Shown one piece after another: positions 41,885 to 50,919 of a stretch of DNA of 64,000 nucleotides. How positions within the stretch are numbered: the first letter of the stretch is position 1; every line of letters starts with the position of its first letter. This DNA is from Paraplanobispora siamensis (lineage in GTDB: Bacteria; Actinomycetota; Actinomycetes; Streptosporangiales; Streptosporangiaceae), in the NCBI RefSeq assembly GCF_016863175.1, contig NZ_BOOJ01000020.1:17907-81906 (forward strand). Direction: 5' to 3'. The notes below the pieces were generated by a model, which saw only the letters and a list, made by a program, of their open reading frames with translations, had not been told where the DNA came from and searched no databases. A program made the translations under genes and the position numbers.

Positions 41885-42835
41885 GTGCAGCTCCAGCAAC
41901 TGGCCTACTTCGTCGCGGTCGCCGAGACCCGGCACTTCACCCAGGCCGCCGAGCGGATGCGCGTCGCCCAGCCGTCGCTGAGCAAGCAGATCAAGACCCT
42001 GGAGGCCGAGCTCGGCGCGCCGCTGTTCAGCCGTGCCCGGGGGAACGTCACCCTCACCCCGGCCGGGGAGGCCCTGCTGCCGCTGGCCCGCCGCATGCTG
42101 GCCGACGCCGACACCGCCCGGCGGGAGGTCGCGGAGCTGGCGGGGCTGCGGCGGGGGCGGGTACGGCTGGGCGCGACCCCCTCGCTGTGCGCGGGGCTGA
42201 TGGCCGACGCCCTGGCCCGCTTCCACCAGGCCTATCCCGGCATCGAGCTGCTGGTGGAGGAGGGCGGCTCGCGCGACCTGGTCCGCGCCCTGGCCCGCGG
42301 CCAGCTCGACCTGGCCCTGATCATCATGCCGTTGCAGAGCGACGACCCCGCCCTGGTCACCGAGGAGATCCTGCGGGAGAACCTGGTCGTCGTCTCCCCC
42401 TCGTCCTCGCGCGTGCGCAAGCCGTACCTGCGCATCCAGGAGCTGCGCGGGCAGCCGATGGTGATGTTCCGGCGCGGTTACGACCTGCGGGAGGCCACGC
42501 TCGGCGCCTGCCGGCAGGCCGGGTTCGAGCCGCGCTTCGCGGTGGAGGGCGGTGAGATGGACGCCGTGCTGCGCTTCGTGGAGGCCGGGCTGGGCATCGC
42601 GCTGGTCCCCTCGATGGTCCTGGACGGGCGGCCCGGCCTGACGGGGACCCCGCTGGCGCCTCCCGGCCTGCGGCGTACGATCGCCATCGCCCACCGCAAG
42701 GACGTCGAGCCGACCCGGGCCGCGCAGGCCTTCCGCGCCACTCTGCTGTTCTTCCTCGCCGAGGCCGCCCACGAGGGCAGCCTGCCCGAAGGGGTGGAGC
42801 TGCTGCCCGGCGGTCAGGCGGGGCGACGGCCGTAG
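41885..42835 (+). CDS. LysR-family transcriptional regulator
   Basis: A 316-residue regulator. The N-terminal HTH is QLQQLAYFVAVAETRHFTQA, AERMRVAQPSLSKQIKTLEA and ELGAPLFSRARGNVTLTPAG; the effector domain is of the periplasmic-binding type from about residue 90 (RLGATPSLCAGLMADALARF, ELRGQPMVMFRRGYDLR, LRFVEAGLGIALVPSMV). GTG at 41885. It is divergent from sdhCAB, and the ATAG-N7-CTAT palindrome in the gap makes sdhCAB its likely target; the inducer is unknown. Confidence 0.9.
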   Translation: MQLQQLAYFVAVAETRHFTQAAERMRVAQPSLSKQIKTLEAELGAPLFSRARGNVTLTPAGEALLPLARRMLADADTARREVAELAGLRRGRVRLGATPSLCAGLMADALARFHQAYPGIELLVEEGGSRDLVRALARGQLDLALIIMPLQSDDPALVTEEILRENLVVVSPSSSRVRKPYLRIQELRGQPMVMFRRGYDLREATLGACRQAGFEPRFAVEGGEMDAVLRFVEAGLGIALVPSMVLDGRPGLTGTPLAPPGLRRTIAIAHRKDVEPTRAAQAFRATLLFFLAEAAHEGSLPEGVELLPGGQAGRRP

Positions 42836-42897
42836 GCCTTCACCGGACCGAAACCGATCGCATATCCGCGACATGAGGCCCCGGCCACTATTCTCGT

Positions 42898-42936
42898 ATG
42901 GTCGAACAAGTGTCCCCCGAACCCGAAGAGGCGTAG
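42898..42936 (+). CDS. possible 12-residue leader peptide
   Basis: ATG at 42898 opens MVEQVSPEPEEA and a TAG whose last base is the first base of the GTG of the receiver-phosphatase gene (TAGTG overlap). CACTAT lies 6 bases upstream, a leaderless spacing. Translation through it would deliver ribosomes to the weakly spaced GTG. Not proven. Confidence 0.35.
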   Translation: MVEQVSPEPEEA

Positions 42937-44090
42937 TGACCGCCCCTCCCAACGAAACGCTCACCCTCCTCCTCATCGAGGATGATGCGGGCGACGCCTT
43001 CCTTGTGGAGGAACTGCTCAGTGAGGCGGAGAACCCGCCGAAGATCATTTGGGTTCGCAGTCTGGCCGAGAGCCGGATACGGCTGACCGACGAGGTCCGA
43101 TGTGTCATCGTTGACCTCTCGCTTCCCGACGCCTCCGGCCTGGAGGCCCTGCAGCAGGTGCTGGCGATGGCGCCGGAGGCGGCCGTCCTGGTGCTCACCG
43201 GCCTGAACGACTCGTACGTGGGCGTGGAGGCGGTCTCCGCCGGAGCCCAGGACTTCCTGATCAAGCAGGACATCGACGCCCGGCTCCTGATCCGGGCCGT
43301 CCGCTACGCCATGGAGCGCAAGCGCGCCGACCTGGCCCACCTCAAGCTGGTCGAGGCCGAGCTGACGACCAAGGAGAACTCCCGGCTGGAGCGCGGGCTG
43401 CTCCCGGTCCCCCTGCTGCAGGACGGGCTCCTGGACCACGAGGCCCGCTACCTGCCCGGCCGCCAGCGCACGCTCCTGGCCGGGGACTTCTGGGACACCG
43501 TGCAGGGCCCCGACGGCTCCGTGCACGTGGTGGTCGGCGACGTCTGCGGGCACGGGCCCGACGAGGCCGCCCTCGGGGTGGCGCTGCGGATCGCCTGGCG
43601 GACCCTGGTCCTGGCCGGTCACACCGGCAACGACGTGCTGCGCACCCTCGACTCGGTGCTCCGGGTCGAGCGCAAGTCCGGGGAGATCTTCACCACCCTC
43701 TGCACGATGACCGTGGACCCCGGTCTGCAGAGCGCCCGCATGCACGTCGTCGGGCACCCGCCGCCGTTGCTGATCCGCGACGGCGTGATCGACGTGGTGC
43801 CCGGCACGCCCTCCGGGCCTCCCCTGGGCATCTTCCCGAACATCGACTGGACGCCCATCGACGTGCCGCTGGGCGACCGGTGGTCGGTCCTGCTCTACAC
43901 CGACGGCCTGATCGAGGCGACCGTGGGCGGCGGCCCGGACCTGCTGGGCACCGAGGGCCTGCAGCGGCTGGTCCGCGAGCAGGGCGGGGTCAACCTCGAC
44001 CGGCTCATCGAACGCGTCGTCGAGCTGAACGGCGACAGCCTCAGCGACGACCTGGCCACCGTGCTCATCTCGCGGGGAAGCAGGGAATGA
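42936..44090 (+). CDS. response regulator with PP2C-type phosphatase domain
   Basis: A 384-residue protein. An N-terminal receiver (10-125: LLLIEDDAGDAFLVEELLSE, CVIVDLSLPDASG with phospho-acceptor Asp 60, VLVLTGLND, QDFLIKQD) is followed by a short coiled linker and an RsbU/SpoIIE-type PP2C phosphatase (LLAGDFWDTV, HVVVGDVCGHGPDEAALGVA, VERKSGEIFTTLC, SVLLYTDGLIEA, SDDLATVLISR). Phosphorylation should switch the phosphatase, which usually acts on an anti-sigma-factor antagonist. GTG at 42936 has AGAGG only 4 bases upstream. It overlaps the kinase gene as ATGA. Confidence 0.92.
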   Translation: MTAPPNETLTLLLIEDDAGDAFLVEELLSEAENPPKIIWVRSLAESRIRLTDEVRCVIVDLSLPDASGLEALQQVLAMAPEAAVLVLTGLNDSYVGVEAVSAGAQDFLIKQDIDARLLIRAVRYAMERKRADLAHLKLVEAELTTKENSRLERGLLPVPLLQDGLLDHEARYLPGRQRTLLAGDFWDTVQGPDGSVHVVVGDVCGHGPDEAALGVALRIAWRTLVLAGHTGNDVLRTLDSVLRVERKSGEIFTTLCTMTVDPGLQSARMHVVGHPPPLLIRDGVIDVVPGTPSGPPLGIFPNIDWTPIDVPLGDRWSVLLYTDGLIEATVGGGPDLLGTEGLQRLVREQGGVNLDRLIERVVELNGDSLSDDLATVLISRGSRE

Positions 44091-45703
44091 GCGGACCCTC
44101 CCGGCTCCGCCCCCTGCCCCGCCCCGCGCCCGCCCAAGGCGTCGGCAAGCTGCCGGTCGGGCGGTGGTTCCTGCTCGCCGGATCGGCTGCGACGCTGCTG
44201 CTCGCGGTCGCCGCCGTGATCACGGTCGGCGTGGTCAGAGAGACCCGCGAGGCCCGCTCGGTCGTGATCGACGTCATCGACCCGGCCGCGCTGAGCACGC
44301 TCGAGCTCTCCGGGGCGCTGACCACCCAGGAGAGCGCGGCCCGGGCGTACGGCAGGACCGGTGAGCAGCAGCACCTCGACGACTACTGGACGGGGGTCCG
44401 CCAGGAGACCGAGGCGCTGGCCACGATCGACGGCCTGCTGCCCCGCATGCCCGAGCGGGAAGGCGTGCGCGCCGAACTCACCGCGATCAGGAACGCCACG
44501 GCGAACTGGCGCAGGGAGTACGGTGACCCCGTCGTGGCCGGCGGCCGGGAGGATCCCTCCCGGGAGGTGCTGAGGGACGCCCAGCAGGCCGGCAACGTGC
44601 GCTACACCGCGGTCCGCGCCTCCCTGACGGCGCTGGAGAACCACCTGAAACGACTGCACTCGGCCGCGGGCGAGCAACTGGAGCAGGGGTGGCGGCAGAT
44701 CTACTTCGCCCTCGGCGGGATCGCCGCGGTGCTGCTCCTGACGGGTACCGGTTTCACGGTCATCGTCCGCTACGCCGTACTGCGCCCGGTGGCCATGCTC
44801 ACCGGACAGGTCCGCGCGGTCGCCCAGGGCGATTTCGGGCACGCCCTGAAGGTGGAGCGCCCCGCCGAGCTCGCAGAGCTCGCCGGCCACGTGGACGCGA
44901 TGCGCGACCGCATCCTCGCCGAGTGGCAGCGGGCCAGTGAGGCGCAGGCCAAGCTCCAGGAGCAGGCAGTCGAGCTGCGGCGCTCGAACGCCGAGCTGGA
45001 GCAGTTCGCCTACGTGGCCAGCCACGACCTGCAGGAGCCGCTGCGCAAGGTGGCCAGCTTCAGCCAGATGCTGGAGCAGCGCTACGGCGACCGGCTCGAC
45101 GATCGGGCCAAGCAGTACATCGGCTTCTCGGTGGACGGCGCCAAGCGCATGCAGTCGCTCATCAGCGACCTGCTGGACTTCTCCCGGGTGGGCAGGCTCG
45201 GCGGCGAGCGCGTCCCGATCGACAGCGCCGAGCCGCTGAAGGAGGCGCTGAACAACCTGTCGGCCCGGATCGAGGAGAACGGGGCGACGGTGACCCACGA
45301 CGAGCTGCCCCGGGTGCTCGGCAACCGCCCCCAGCTCATCCAGCTGTTCCAGAACCTGATCGGCAACGCGCTGAAGTTCCGCAGCGACCAGGCCCCGGCC
45401 GTGCACATCGGGGTGCGCCGCGACGGGGAGATGTGGGAGTTCTCCTGCTCCGACAACGGGATCGGCATCGACGGCAAGTACGCCGACCGGATCTTCCTGA
45501 TCTTCCAGCGCCTGCACGGCCGCGACGTCTACCCCGGCACCGGGATCGGGCTCGCCCTGTGCAAGAAGATTGTCGAATATCACGGCGGGCACATCTGGCT
45601 GGACGCCGACGAGAGCTCTCCTGACCTCGCAGAAACCGATAAATCCATGAAAAGCGGGACAACCTTCCGCTGGACTCTTCCTTCCGGAGACACGAATGAA
45701 TGA
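44087..45703 (+). CDS. membrane sensor histidine kinase (CHASE3-like)
   Basis: A 538-residue kinase: membrane helix 1 (27-50), an extracytoplasmic helical sensor of about 150 residues resembling CHASE3, membrane helix 2 (205-228), HAMP (229-281), a short coiled coil, and HisKA with the phospho-accepting His 313 in [16 protein letters not shown]. The ATPase domain has the N box [15 protein letters not shown]1 CSDNGIGI and G2 [20 protein letters not shown]. The HDLQEPLRK type is that of phytochrome-like kinases that use small Rcp1-like receivers, as found directly downstream. ATG overlaps the previous stop; the 3' end overlaps the next gene by 8 bases. Confidence 0.93.
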   Translation: MSGPSRLRPLPRPAPAQGVGKLPVGRWFLLAGSAATLLLAVAAVITVGVVRETREARSVVIDVIDPAALSTLELSGALTTQESAARAYGRTGEQQHLDDYWTGVRQETEALATIDGLLPRMPEREGVRAELTAIRNATANWRREYGDPVVAGGREDPSREVLRDAQQAGNVRYTAVRASLTALENHLKRLHSAAGEQLEQGWRQIYFALGGIAAVLLLTGTGFTVIVRYAVLRPVAMLTGQVRAVAQGDFGHALKVERPAELAELAGHVDAMRDRILAEWQRASEAQAKLQEQAVELRRSNAELEQFAYVASHDLQEPLRKVASFSQMLEQRYGDRLDDRAKQYIGFSVDGAKRMQSLISDLLDFSRVGRLGGERVPIDSAEPLKEALNNLSARIEENGATVTHDELPRVLGNRPQLIQLFQNLIGNALKFRSDQAPAVHIGVRRDGEMWEFSCSDNGIGIDGKYADRIFLIFQRLHGRDVYPGTGIGLALCKKIVEYHGGHIWLDADESSPDLAETDKSMKSGTTFRWTLPSGDTNE

Positions 45704-46136
45704 CTTCCGCTGGATCGACGTGCTCCTGGTCGAGGACGACCCGGGCGACGTCCTGCTGACCCGGGAGGCCTTCGAGCTCAACAAGGTCAGGAACAAGCTG
45801 CACGTCGTCAACGACGGTGAGCAGGCCATGGCGTTCCTGCGCAAGGAGGGCGAGTACGCCGACGCGCCGACCCCCGACCTGATCCTGCTCGACCTCAACC
45901 TGCCCCGTAAGGACGGCCGCGAGGTGCTGCAGGACATCAAGGCCGACGACAAGCTGCGCCGGATCCCGGTGGTGGTGCTGACCACCTCCGAGGCGGAGGA
46001 GGACATCCTGCGCAGCTACAACCTGCACGCCAACGCCTACGTCTCCAAGCCCGTGGACTTCGACCAGTTCATCAACGTGGTCCGCCGGATCGACGACTTC
46101 TTCGTGACGGTGGTGAAACTCCCAAGCTCTATCTGA
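45696..46136 (+). CDS. Rcp1-like single-domain response regulator
   Basis: A 146-residue receiver without an output domain. Seen: [37 protein letters not shown] (acceptor Asp 66), [19 protein letters not shown] and [17 protein letters not shown]. It is the small CheY-like partner of HDLQEP-type kinases. The gene overlaps the kinase gene by 8 bases, so it is made with it and probably shuttles or quenches phosphate between the kinase and the receiver-PP2C protein. Confidence 0.93.
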   Translation: MNDFRWIDVLLVEDDPGDVLLTREAFELNKVRNKLHVVNDGEQAMAFLRKEGEYADAPTPDLILLDLNLPRKDGREVLQDIKADDKLRRIPVVVLTTSEAEEDILRSYNLHANAYVSKPVDFDQFINVVRRIDDFFVTVVKLPSSI

Positions 46137-46193
46137 CTTTTACGGGACCTCTCACTGTCTGACGTGACAGGAATCACACTCTGTCAGCGAAAA

Positions 46194-46213
46194 TGTGAGT
46201 GACGCTTCTCACA
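46194..46213. promoter_or_regulatory. inverted repeat upstream of the second sdh locus
   Basis: TGTGAG-N8-CTCACA. Just upstream (46155-46186) are three alternating CTGTC/GACAG half-sites. The region 46137-46361 (225 bases) must hold the promoter of this locus; TAACGT at 46234 is a possible -10. Confidence 0.35.
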
Positions 46214-46361
46214 CAAGTGCTGGGCCGCGTCGTAACGTATCCCCCACCGATAGGCGTGCGCCCCTGTGAGCCGGGCCTGGGCCCGCTCCGGCGTGCGGCA
46301 CAACTGAAACGACCCGGACCCCTTAGGCGAGCAGGGTCCGTGGGAGGTGGAGAGGTCCCCG

Positions 46362-47156
46362 ATGACCCAGACAGCGGCCGACAGTCCGGCCCCGGCCAGA
46401 AGGCAGCGCGCGCAGCTCAAAGAGCGCACCCTGCGAACCGACCAGTGGTGGCGTTATCCACTGGTCACTTTCATCATTTTCACGGCGTTCCTCGTCTACG
46501 CCACGTGGGCGATCTTCGATAACGACTTCTTCGTCGCGCCGTACCACGCGCCGTTCGCCTCGCCGTGCCTGGCGGAGGCGGTCTGCCCCGAGGAGGCGCA
46601 GCTGTTCGGCTGGGCCCCGCTCGGCGACTGGTACACCTGGCCCCCGGGCCTGCTGATCCTCGGCCTGCCGGCGGGCTTCCGCTTCACCTGCTACTACTAC
46701 CGCAAGGCCTACTACCGCGCCTTCTGGCTGTCGCCCCCGGCGTGCGCCGTCAACGAGCCGCACAGCAAGTACACCGGTGAGTCCCGTTTCCCGCTGATCC
46801 TGCAGAACATCCACCGCTACTTCTTCTACGCGGCGATCGTGATCGGCCTGATCCTGGCCTACGACGCGGTGAAGGCGCTCATCGAGAAGCCGGCCGGCGT
46901 GGGCACCTGGGTCCTGATCGTGAACGCGATCCTGATCAACATGTACACGCTGTCGTGCCACTCCTGCCGGCACATCACCGCCGGACGCCTGAACCACTTC
47001 TCCAAGCACCCGATCCGCTACCGCGCCTGGGGCTTCGTCTCCAAGCTCAACGCCAAGCACCAGGAACTGGCCCTGATCTCGATGTTCTCGGTCATGGGCG
47101 CCGACCTGTACGTACGGCTGGTCGCCAAGGGCGTCATCTCCTTCCCGTTCGCATAA
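46362..47156 (+). CDS. succinate dehydrogenase membrane anchor (locus 2, Rv0249c type)
   Basis: A 264-residue membrane protein with about five helices (YPLVTFIIFTAFLVYATWAI, GLLILGLPAGFRFTCYYYRK, YFFYAAIVIGLILAYDAVKA, WVLIVNAILINMYTLSCHSC, LALISMFSVMGADLYVRL). Its length and its place before sdhA/sdhB genes of the M. tuberculosis Rv0248c/Rv0247c type identify it as the anchor subunit of that unusual complex. CxxH (CHSCRH) and other His residues could bind haem or metal. ATG at 46362 has GGAGAGG 6 bases upstream, better than GTG at 46347. Confidence 0.85.
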   Translation: MTQTAADSPAPARRQRAQLKERTLRTDQWWRYPLVTFIIFTAFLVYATWAIFDNDFFVAPYHAPFASPCLAEAVCPEEAQLFGWAPLGDWYTWPPGLLILGLPAGFRFTCYYYRKAYYRAFWLSPPACAVNEPHSKYTGESRFPLILQNIHRYFFYAAIVIGLILAYDAVKALIEKPAGVGTWVLIVNAILINMYTLSCHSCRHITAGRLNHFSKHPIRYRAWGFVSKLNAKHQELALISMFSVMGADLYVRLVAKGVISFPFA

Positions 47157-47174
47157 GGAACCGTGGAACCTCAC

Positions 47175-49079
47175 ATGGAAATCGAGCGTCACGAATACGA
47201 CGTCGTCGTCATCGGCGCCGGCGGGGCGGGGCTGCGGGCCGCGATCGAGGCCCGGCAGCAGGGCAAGCGCACCGCGATCGTCTGCAAGTCGCTGTTCGGC
47301 AAGGCGCACACCGTCATGGCCGAGGGCGGTGCCGCCGCGGCCATGGGCAACGTCAACAGCGACGACAACTGGATGGTGCACTTCCGCGACACCATGCGCG
47401 GAGGCAAGTTCCTCAACAACTGGCGGATGGCCGAGCTGCACGCCAAGGAGGCCCCGGACCGGGTCTGGGAGCTGGAGGCCTGGGGCGCGCTGTTCGACCG
47501 CACCAAGGACGGCAAGATCAGCCAGCGGAACTTCGGCGGGCACCAGTACCCCCGTCTGGCCCACGTCGGCGACCGCACCGGCCTGGAGATGATCCGCACC
47601 CTCCAGCAGCGCGTGGTCGCGCTGCAGCAGGAGGACGAGAAGCTGCACGGCGATCCCGAGGCCTACATCAGGGTCTTCCAGGAGTGCACGGTCACCCGCC
47701 TGCTCAAGACGGGCGACGGCCCCGGGGACCCCATCTCCGGCGCCTTCGGCTACTGGCGGGAGAACGGCAGGTTCATCCTGTTCGACGCCCCCGCGGTCGT
47801 GCTGGCCACCGGCGGCATCGGCAAGTCCTACGTGGTCACCTCCAACTCCTGGGAGTACACCGGGGACGGCCACGCGCTGGCGCTGCTGGCCGGGGCGAAG
47901 CTGATCAACATGGAGTTCATCCAGTTCCACCCGACCGGGATGGTCTGGCCGCCGTCGGTCCGCGGCATCCTCGTCACCGAGTCCGTCCGCGGTGACGGCG
48001 GCGTGCTGCGCAACTCCGAGGGCAGGCGCTTCATGTTCGACTACATCCCGGACGTGTTCAAGGACCAGTACGCCACCACCGAGGAGGAGGGCGACCGCTG
48101 GTACAACGACCAGGCCAACAACCGCCGTCCCCCGGAGCTGCTCCCGCGCGACGAGGTGGCGCGCGCCATCAACTCCGAGGTGAAGGCCGGGCGGGGCTCA
48201 CCCCAGGGCGGCGTCTATCTGGACGTCTCCACCCGGCTCCCGGCCGCTGAGATCACCAGGCGGCTGCCGTCGATGCACCACCAGTTCAAGGAGCTGGCCG
48301 ACGTCGACATCACCAAGGAGCCCATGCAGGTCGGCCCGACCTGCCACTACATCATGGGCGGCGTCGAGGTCGACGCCGACAGCGCCGCGGCCTCCGTCCC
48401 CGGCCTGTTCGCCGCCGGCGAGGTCTCCGGCGGCATGCACGGCTCCAACCGGCTGGGCGGCAACTCCCTGTCCGACCTGCTGGTCTTCGGCCGCCGGGCG
48501 GGCGCCGGGGCCTCGGCGTACGTCGACGGGCTGAAGGCCCGCCCGGTGGTCTCCGAGGAGTCGGTGGCCACGGCGCGGGCCGAGGCGATGGCCCCGCTGG
48601 AGCGCGACGGTGAGAACCCCTACGAGGTCCACCACGAGCTGCAGCGGACGATGAACGAGCTGGTCGGCATCATCCGCAAGGCCGAGGAGATCACCCAGGC
48701 CCTGGAGGCCGTGGAGAAGCTCAAGGAGCGGGCCAAGGGCGTGGGCGCGATCGGCGGCCGGATCTACAACCCCGGCTGGCACCTCGCGCTCGACCTGCGC
48801 AACATGCTGCTGGTCTCCGAGTGCGTGGCCAGGGCCGCGCTGAAGCGCGAGGAGAGCCGCGGCGGGCACACCCGCGACGACTTCCCCGGCATGTCCCCCG
48901 AGTGGCGGCGCAAGCTCCTGGTCTGCGGTGCCTCAGCCGACGGGTCGAGCGTCACCGTCGAGGAGAAGGTCCAGCCGGGCATGCGCGACGACCTGATCAA
49001 GCTGTTCGACCGGGCCGAGCTGAAGAAGTACATCACCGACGAAGAGCTGGCCGCCTTCGACGCGCTGGTCAAGGAGTAG
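47175..49079 (+). CDS. sdhA: succinate dehydrogenase/fumarate reductase flavoprotein (locus 2)
   Basis: A 634-residue FAD subunit. Seen: YDVVVIGAGGAGLRAAIEAR, KAHTVMAEGGAAAAMGNVNS (covalent-FAD His), the active-site FIQFHPTGMVWPPSVRGIL, ESVRGDGGVLRNSEG and LFAAGEVSGGMHGSNRLGGN. It is only distantly similar to the locus-1 SdhA and matches the mycobacterial Rv0248c type. ATG at 47175 (MEIERHEYD) fits the family start; a GTG 4 codons earlier is possible. The stop is 4 bases before sdhB. Confidence 0.94.
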   Translation: MEIERHEYDVVVIGAGGAGLRAAIEARQQGKRTAIVCKSLFGKAHTVMAEGGAAAAMGNVNSDDNWMVHFRDTMRGGKFLNNWRMAELHAKEAPDRVWELEAWGALFDRTKDGKISQRNFGGHQYPRLAHVGDRTGLEMIRTLQQRVVALQQEDEKLHGDPEAYIRVFQECTVTRLLKTGDGPGDPISGAFGYWRENGRFILFDAPAVVLATGGIGKSYVVTSNSWEYTGDGHALALLAGAKLINMEFIQFHPTGMVWPPSVRGILVTESVRGDGGVLRNSEGRRFMFDYIPDVFKDQYATTEEEGDRWYNDQANNRRPPELLPRDEVARAINSEVKAGRGSPQGGVYLDVSTRLPAAEITRRLPSMHHQFKELADVDITKEPMQVGPTCHYIMGGVEVDADSAAASVPGLFAAGEVSGGMHGSNRLGGNSLSDLLVFGRRAGAGASAYVDGLKARPVVSEESVATARAEAMAPLERDGENPYEVHHELQRTMNELVGIIRKAEEITQALEAVEKLKERAKGVGAIGGRIYNPGWHLALDLRNMLLVSECVARAALKREESRGGHTRDDFPGMSPEWRRKLLVCGASADGSSVTVEEKVQPGMRDDLIKLFDRAELKKYITDEELAAFDALVKE

Positions 49080-49083
49080 AGCC

Positions 49084-49848
49084 ATGGGTTACAAGGCGAA
49101 GTTCCGCGTGTGGCGGGGCGAGGGCGGCGAGGGCAGGCTGGAGGACTTCACCGTCGAGGTGAACGAGGGCGAGGTCGTCCTCGACATCATCCACAGGCTC
49201 CAGGCCACCCAGGCCCCCGACCTGGCCGTGCGGTGGAACTGCAAGGCCGGCAAGTGCGGGTCCTGTTCGATGGAGATCAACGGCAAGCCGCGGCTCGGCT
49301 GCATGACCCGGATGTCCACCTTCGCGGAGGACGAGACGATCACTGTGACGCCCATGCGGACGTTCCCGGTGATCAAGGACCTGGTCACGGACGTGTCGTT
49401 CAACTATCAGAAGGCACGGGAGATCCCGTCCTTCACCCCGCCGGCCGGAGTCCAGCCGGGTGAATATCGCATGCAGCAGATCGACGTCGAGCGGAGCCAG
49501 GAGTTCCGCAAGTGCATCGAGTGCTTCATGTGCAACAACGTCTGCCACGTGATCCGCGACCACGAGGAGAACAAGCCCGCCTTCGCCGGGCCGCGCTTCC
49601 TGATGCGGATCGCCGAGCTGGACATGCACCCCTACGACGTGGTGGACCGCAAGGACTCCGCCCAGGAGGACCACGGCCTCGGCTACTGCAACATCACCAA
49701 GTGCTGCACCGAGGTCTGCCCCGAACACATCAAGATCACCGACAACGCGCTGATCCCGATGAAGGAGCGCGTCGTCGACCGCAAGTACGACCCGCTCGTC
49801 TGGCTGGGTGACAAGATCTTCAAGCGCTCCAGGAGCACGAAGGGCTGA
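49084..49848 (+). CDS. sdhB: succinate dehydrogenase iron-sulfur subunit (locus 2)
   Basis: A 254-residue subunit. Cluster ligands: CKAGKCGSCSMEINGKPRLG with CMTRM ([2Fe-2S]); CIECFMCNNVCHV and CNITKCCTEVCPE ([4Fe-4S]/[3Fe-4S]). The sequence (FTVEVNEGEVVLDIIHRLQA, RDHEENKPAFAGPRFLMRIA, ITDNALIPMKERVVDRKYDP) closely recalls M. tuberculosis Rv0247c. Last gene of the operon, ended by a strong terminator. Confidence 0.95.
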   Translation: MGYKAKFRVWRGEGGEGRLEDFTVEVNEGEVVLDIIHRLQATQAPDLAVRWNCKAGKCGSCSMEINGKPRLGCMTRMSTFAEDETITVTPMRTFPVIKDLVTDVSFNYQKAREIPSFTPPAGVQPGEYRMQQIDVERSQEFRKCIECFMCNNVCHVIRDHEENKPAFAGPRFLMRIAELDMHPYDVVDRKDSAQEDHGLGYCNITKCCTEVCPEHIKITDNALIPMKERVVDRKYDPLVWLGDKIFKRSRSTKG

Positions 49849-49859
49849 CACCCGTCCCG

Positions 49860-49908
49860 CTCGCCGTACCGGCCCGCTCGGGCGGCCGGTACGGCGAGTT
49901 CTTCTTTT
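49860..49908 (+). terminator. rho-independent terminator after locus-2 sdhB
   Basis: A 15-base perfect stem (CTCGCCGTACCGGCC and its complement), 9-base loop, then TTCTTCTTTT. The clearest classical terminator in the window. Confidence 0.85.
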
Positions 49909-49977
49909 CCGGGCCTTCCCGGTTTTCCACGCCTCCCGGACCCCGTCAGGCGGCTTCCCCGTCAGAAGGCTCCCCCG

Positions 49978-50757
49978 TCAGGCGGCTGCGCCGCCGAAGA
50001 AGTCGGCCAGCGCGGGGGCCAGCACCTCGTCGGGCACGCCGTGCCAGTCGCCCTTGAGCGCCAGGTGACGCCCCTGCGGAAGGGCGGCCGCCACCTCCTC
50101 GGCCCAGCCCCGCAGCCGGTCGTCGCTGGCCTCGCTGTTGACGACCAGGGCGGGCACGGTGACGGACCGGAGCGTGTCGCGGGAGACGGCCGGGGTGATC
50201 CGGCTGTCGTAGGCGAGGGTGTGCGCGATGCCCTCCAGCATCGGGAAGAAGGAGGCCTGCCGCAGCCCCGCGGTGATCTCCTCGGGGACGCCGATGCTCC
50301 GGTGGAAGTGCTCGACCGCCTCGGCCCGGCGGCCGGCGGCGACGAGCTCGTCGATCTCGGCCGCGAGGTCCCCCTGGTCGTCCTGCTGCGACCGGTCCAG
50401 GACGATCGGCGGTTCGAGGAGGGAGAGCATCGGGATCGGCAGCCCGGCCGCGGCGCCGAGCAGGGCCAGGACCGCGCCGGAGGAGAAGCCGTGGACGAAC
50501 GCCCGCCCGCCGTTGGCCTCGATCACCGCCGCGAGGTCCTCCACCTCCCGCTCCACCGCGTACGGCGGGGTGTCGCCGCTCTCGCCCCGCCCGCGCCGGT
50601 CGTAGGTCACCACCGTGAACCTGTCGGCGAGGTGCTGGGCCAGCGAGCCCATGGGCCCGAACCCGCGGAACCCGCCCGCCGCGTCGACCAGGACGAGCGT
50701 CGGCCCGGTCCCCACCTTTTCGAATCCGATCCGTGTGCCATCGCGTGACGTCACCAT
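49978..50757 (-). CDS. alpha/beta hydrolase
   Basis: A 259-residue single-domain hydrolase. Seen: SRDGTRIGFEKVGTGPTLVL, VVTYDRRGRGESGDTPPYAV, FVHGFSSGAVLALLGA (nucleophile Ser in GFSSG), PALVVNSEASDDRLRGW (acid region) and LKGDWHGVPDEVL (catalytic His). Haloperoxidase/esterase-like; substrate unknown. ATG at 50757 has GGAGGG 6 bases upstream. Upstream is a 162-base gap carrying a hairpin (50817-50852). Confidence 0.87.
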   Translation of the reverse strand: MVTSRDGTRIGFEKVGTGPTLVLVDAAGGFRGFGPMGSLAQHLADRFTVVTYDRRGRGESGDTPPYAVEREVEDLAAVIEANGGRAFVHGFSSGAVLALLGAAAGLPIPMLSLLEPPIVLDRSQQDDQGDLAAEIDELVAAGRRAEAVEHFHRSIGVPEEITAGLRQASFFPMLEGIAHTLAYDSRITPAVSRDTLRSVTVPALVVNSEASDDRLRGWAEEVAAALPQGRHLALKGDWHGVPDEVLAPALADFFGGAAA

Positions 50758-50816
50758 GGTGGTCCCTCCGTCCGGCTTCGGTGGCCTCCGACGCTACAGA
50801 TCACCACCGACAAATC

Positions 50817-50852
50817 CGCGCCCGCCGTACCTCATGGGATACGGCGGGCGCG
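50817..50852. terminator. hairpin downstream of the Pro-rich membrane protein gene
   Basis: CGCGCCCGCCGTA pairs with TACGGCGGGCGCG around a loop of about 10 bases. It lies 67 bases past the stop of the minus-strand gene at 50920. No T tract. Confidence 0.45.
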
Positions 50853-50919
50853 GCAGGCGGGTGCGGGCGGTGGCAGAGGACGGGCGGAGGCCGTACGGCG
50901 GGCTCCCGGGCCCTCGGGC

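Noticed and set aside
46184..46429. 81-codon minus-strand frame upstream of the second sdh locus
   Set aside because: No ribosome-binding site, mixed composition without motif, overlaps the sdh anchor start and its regulatory region.
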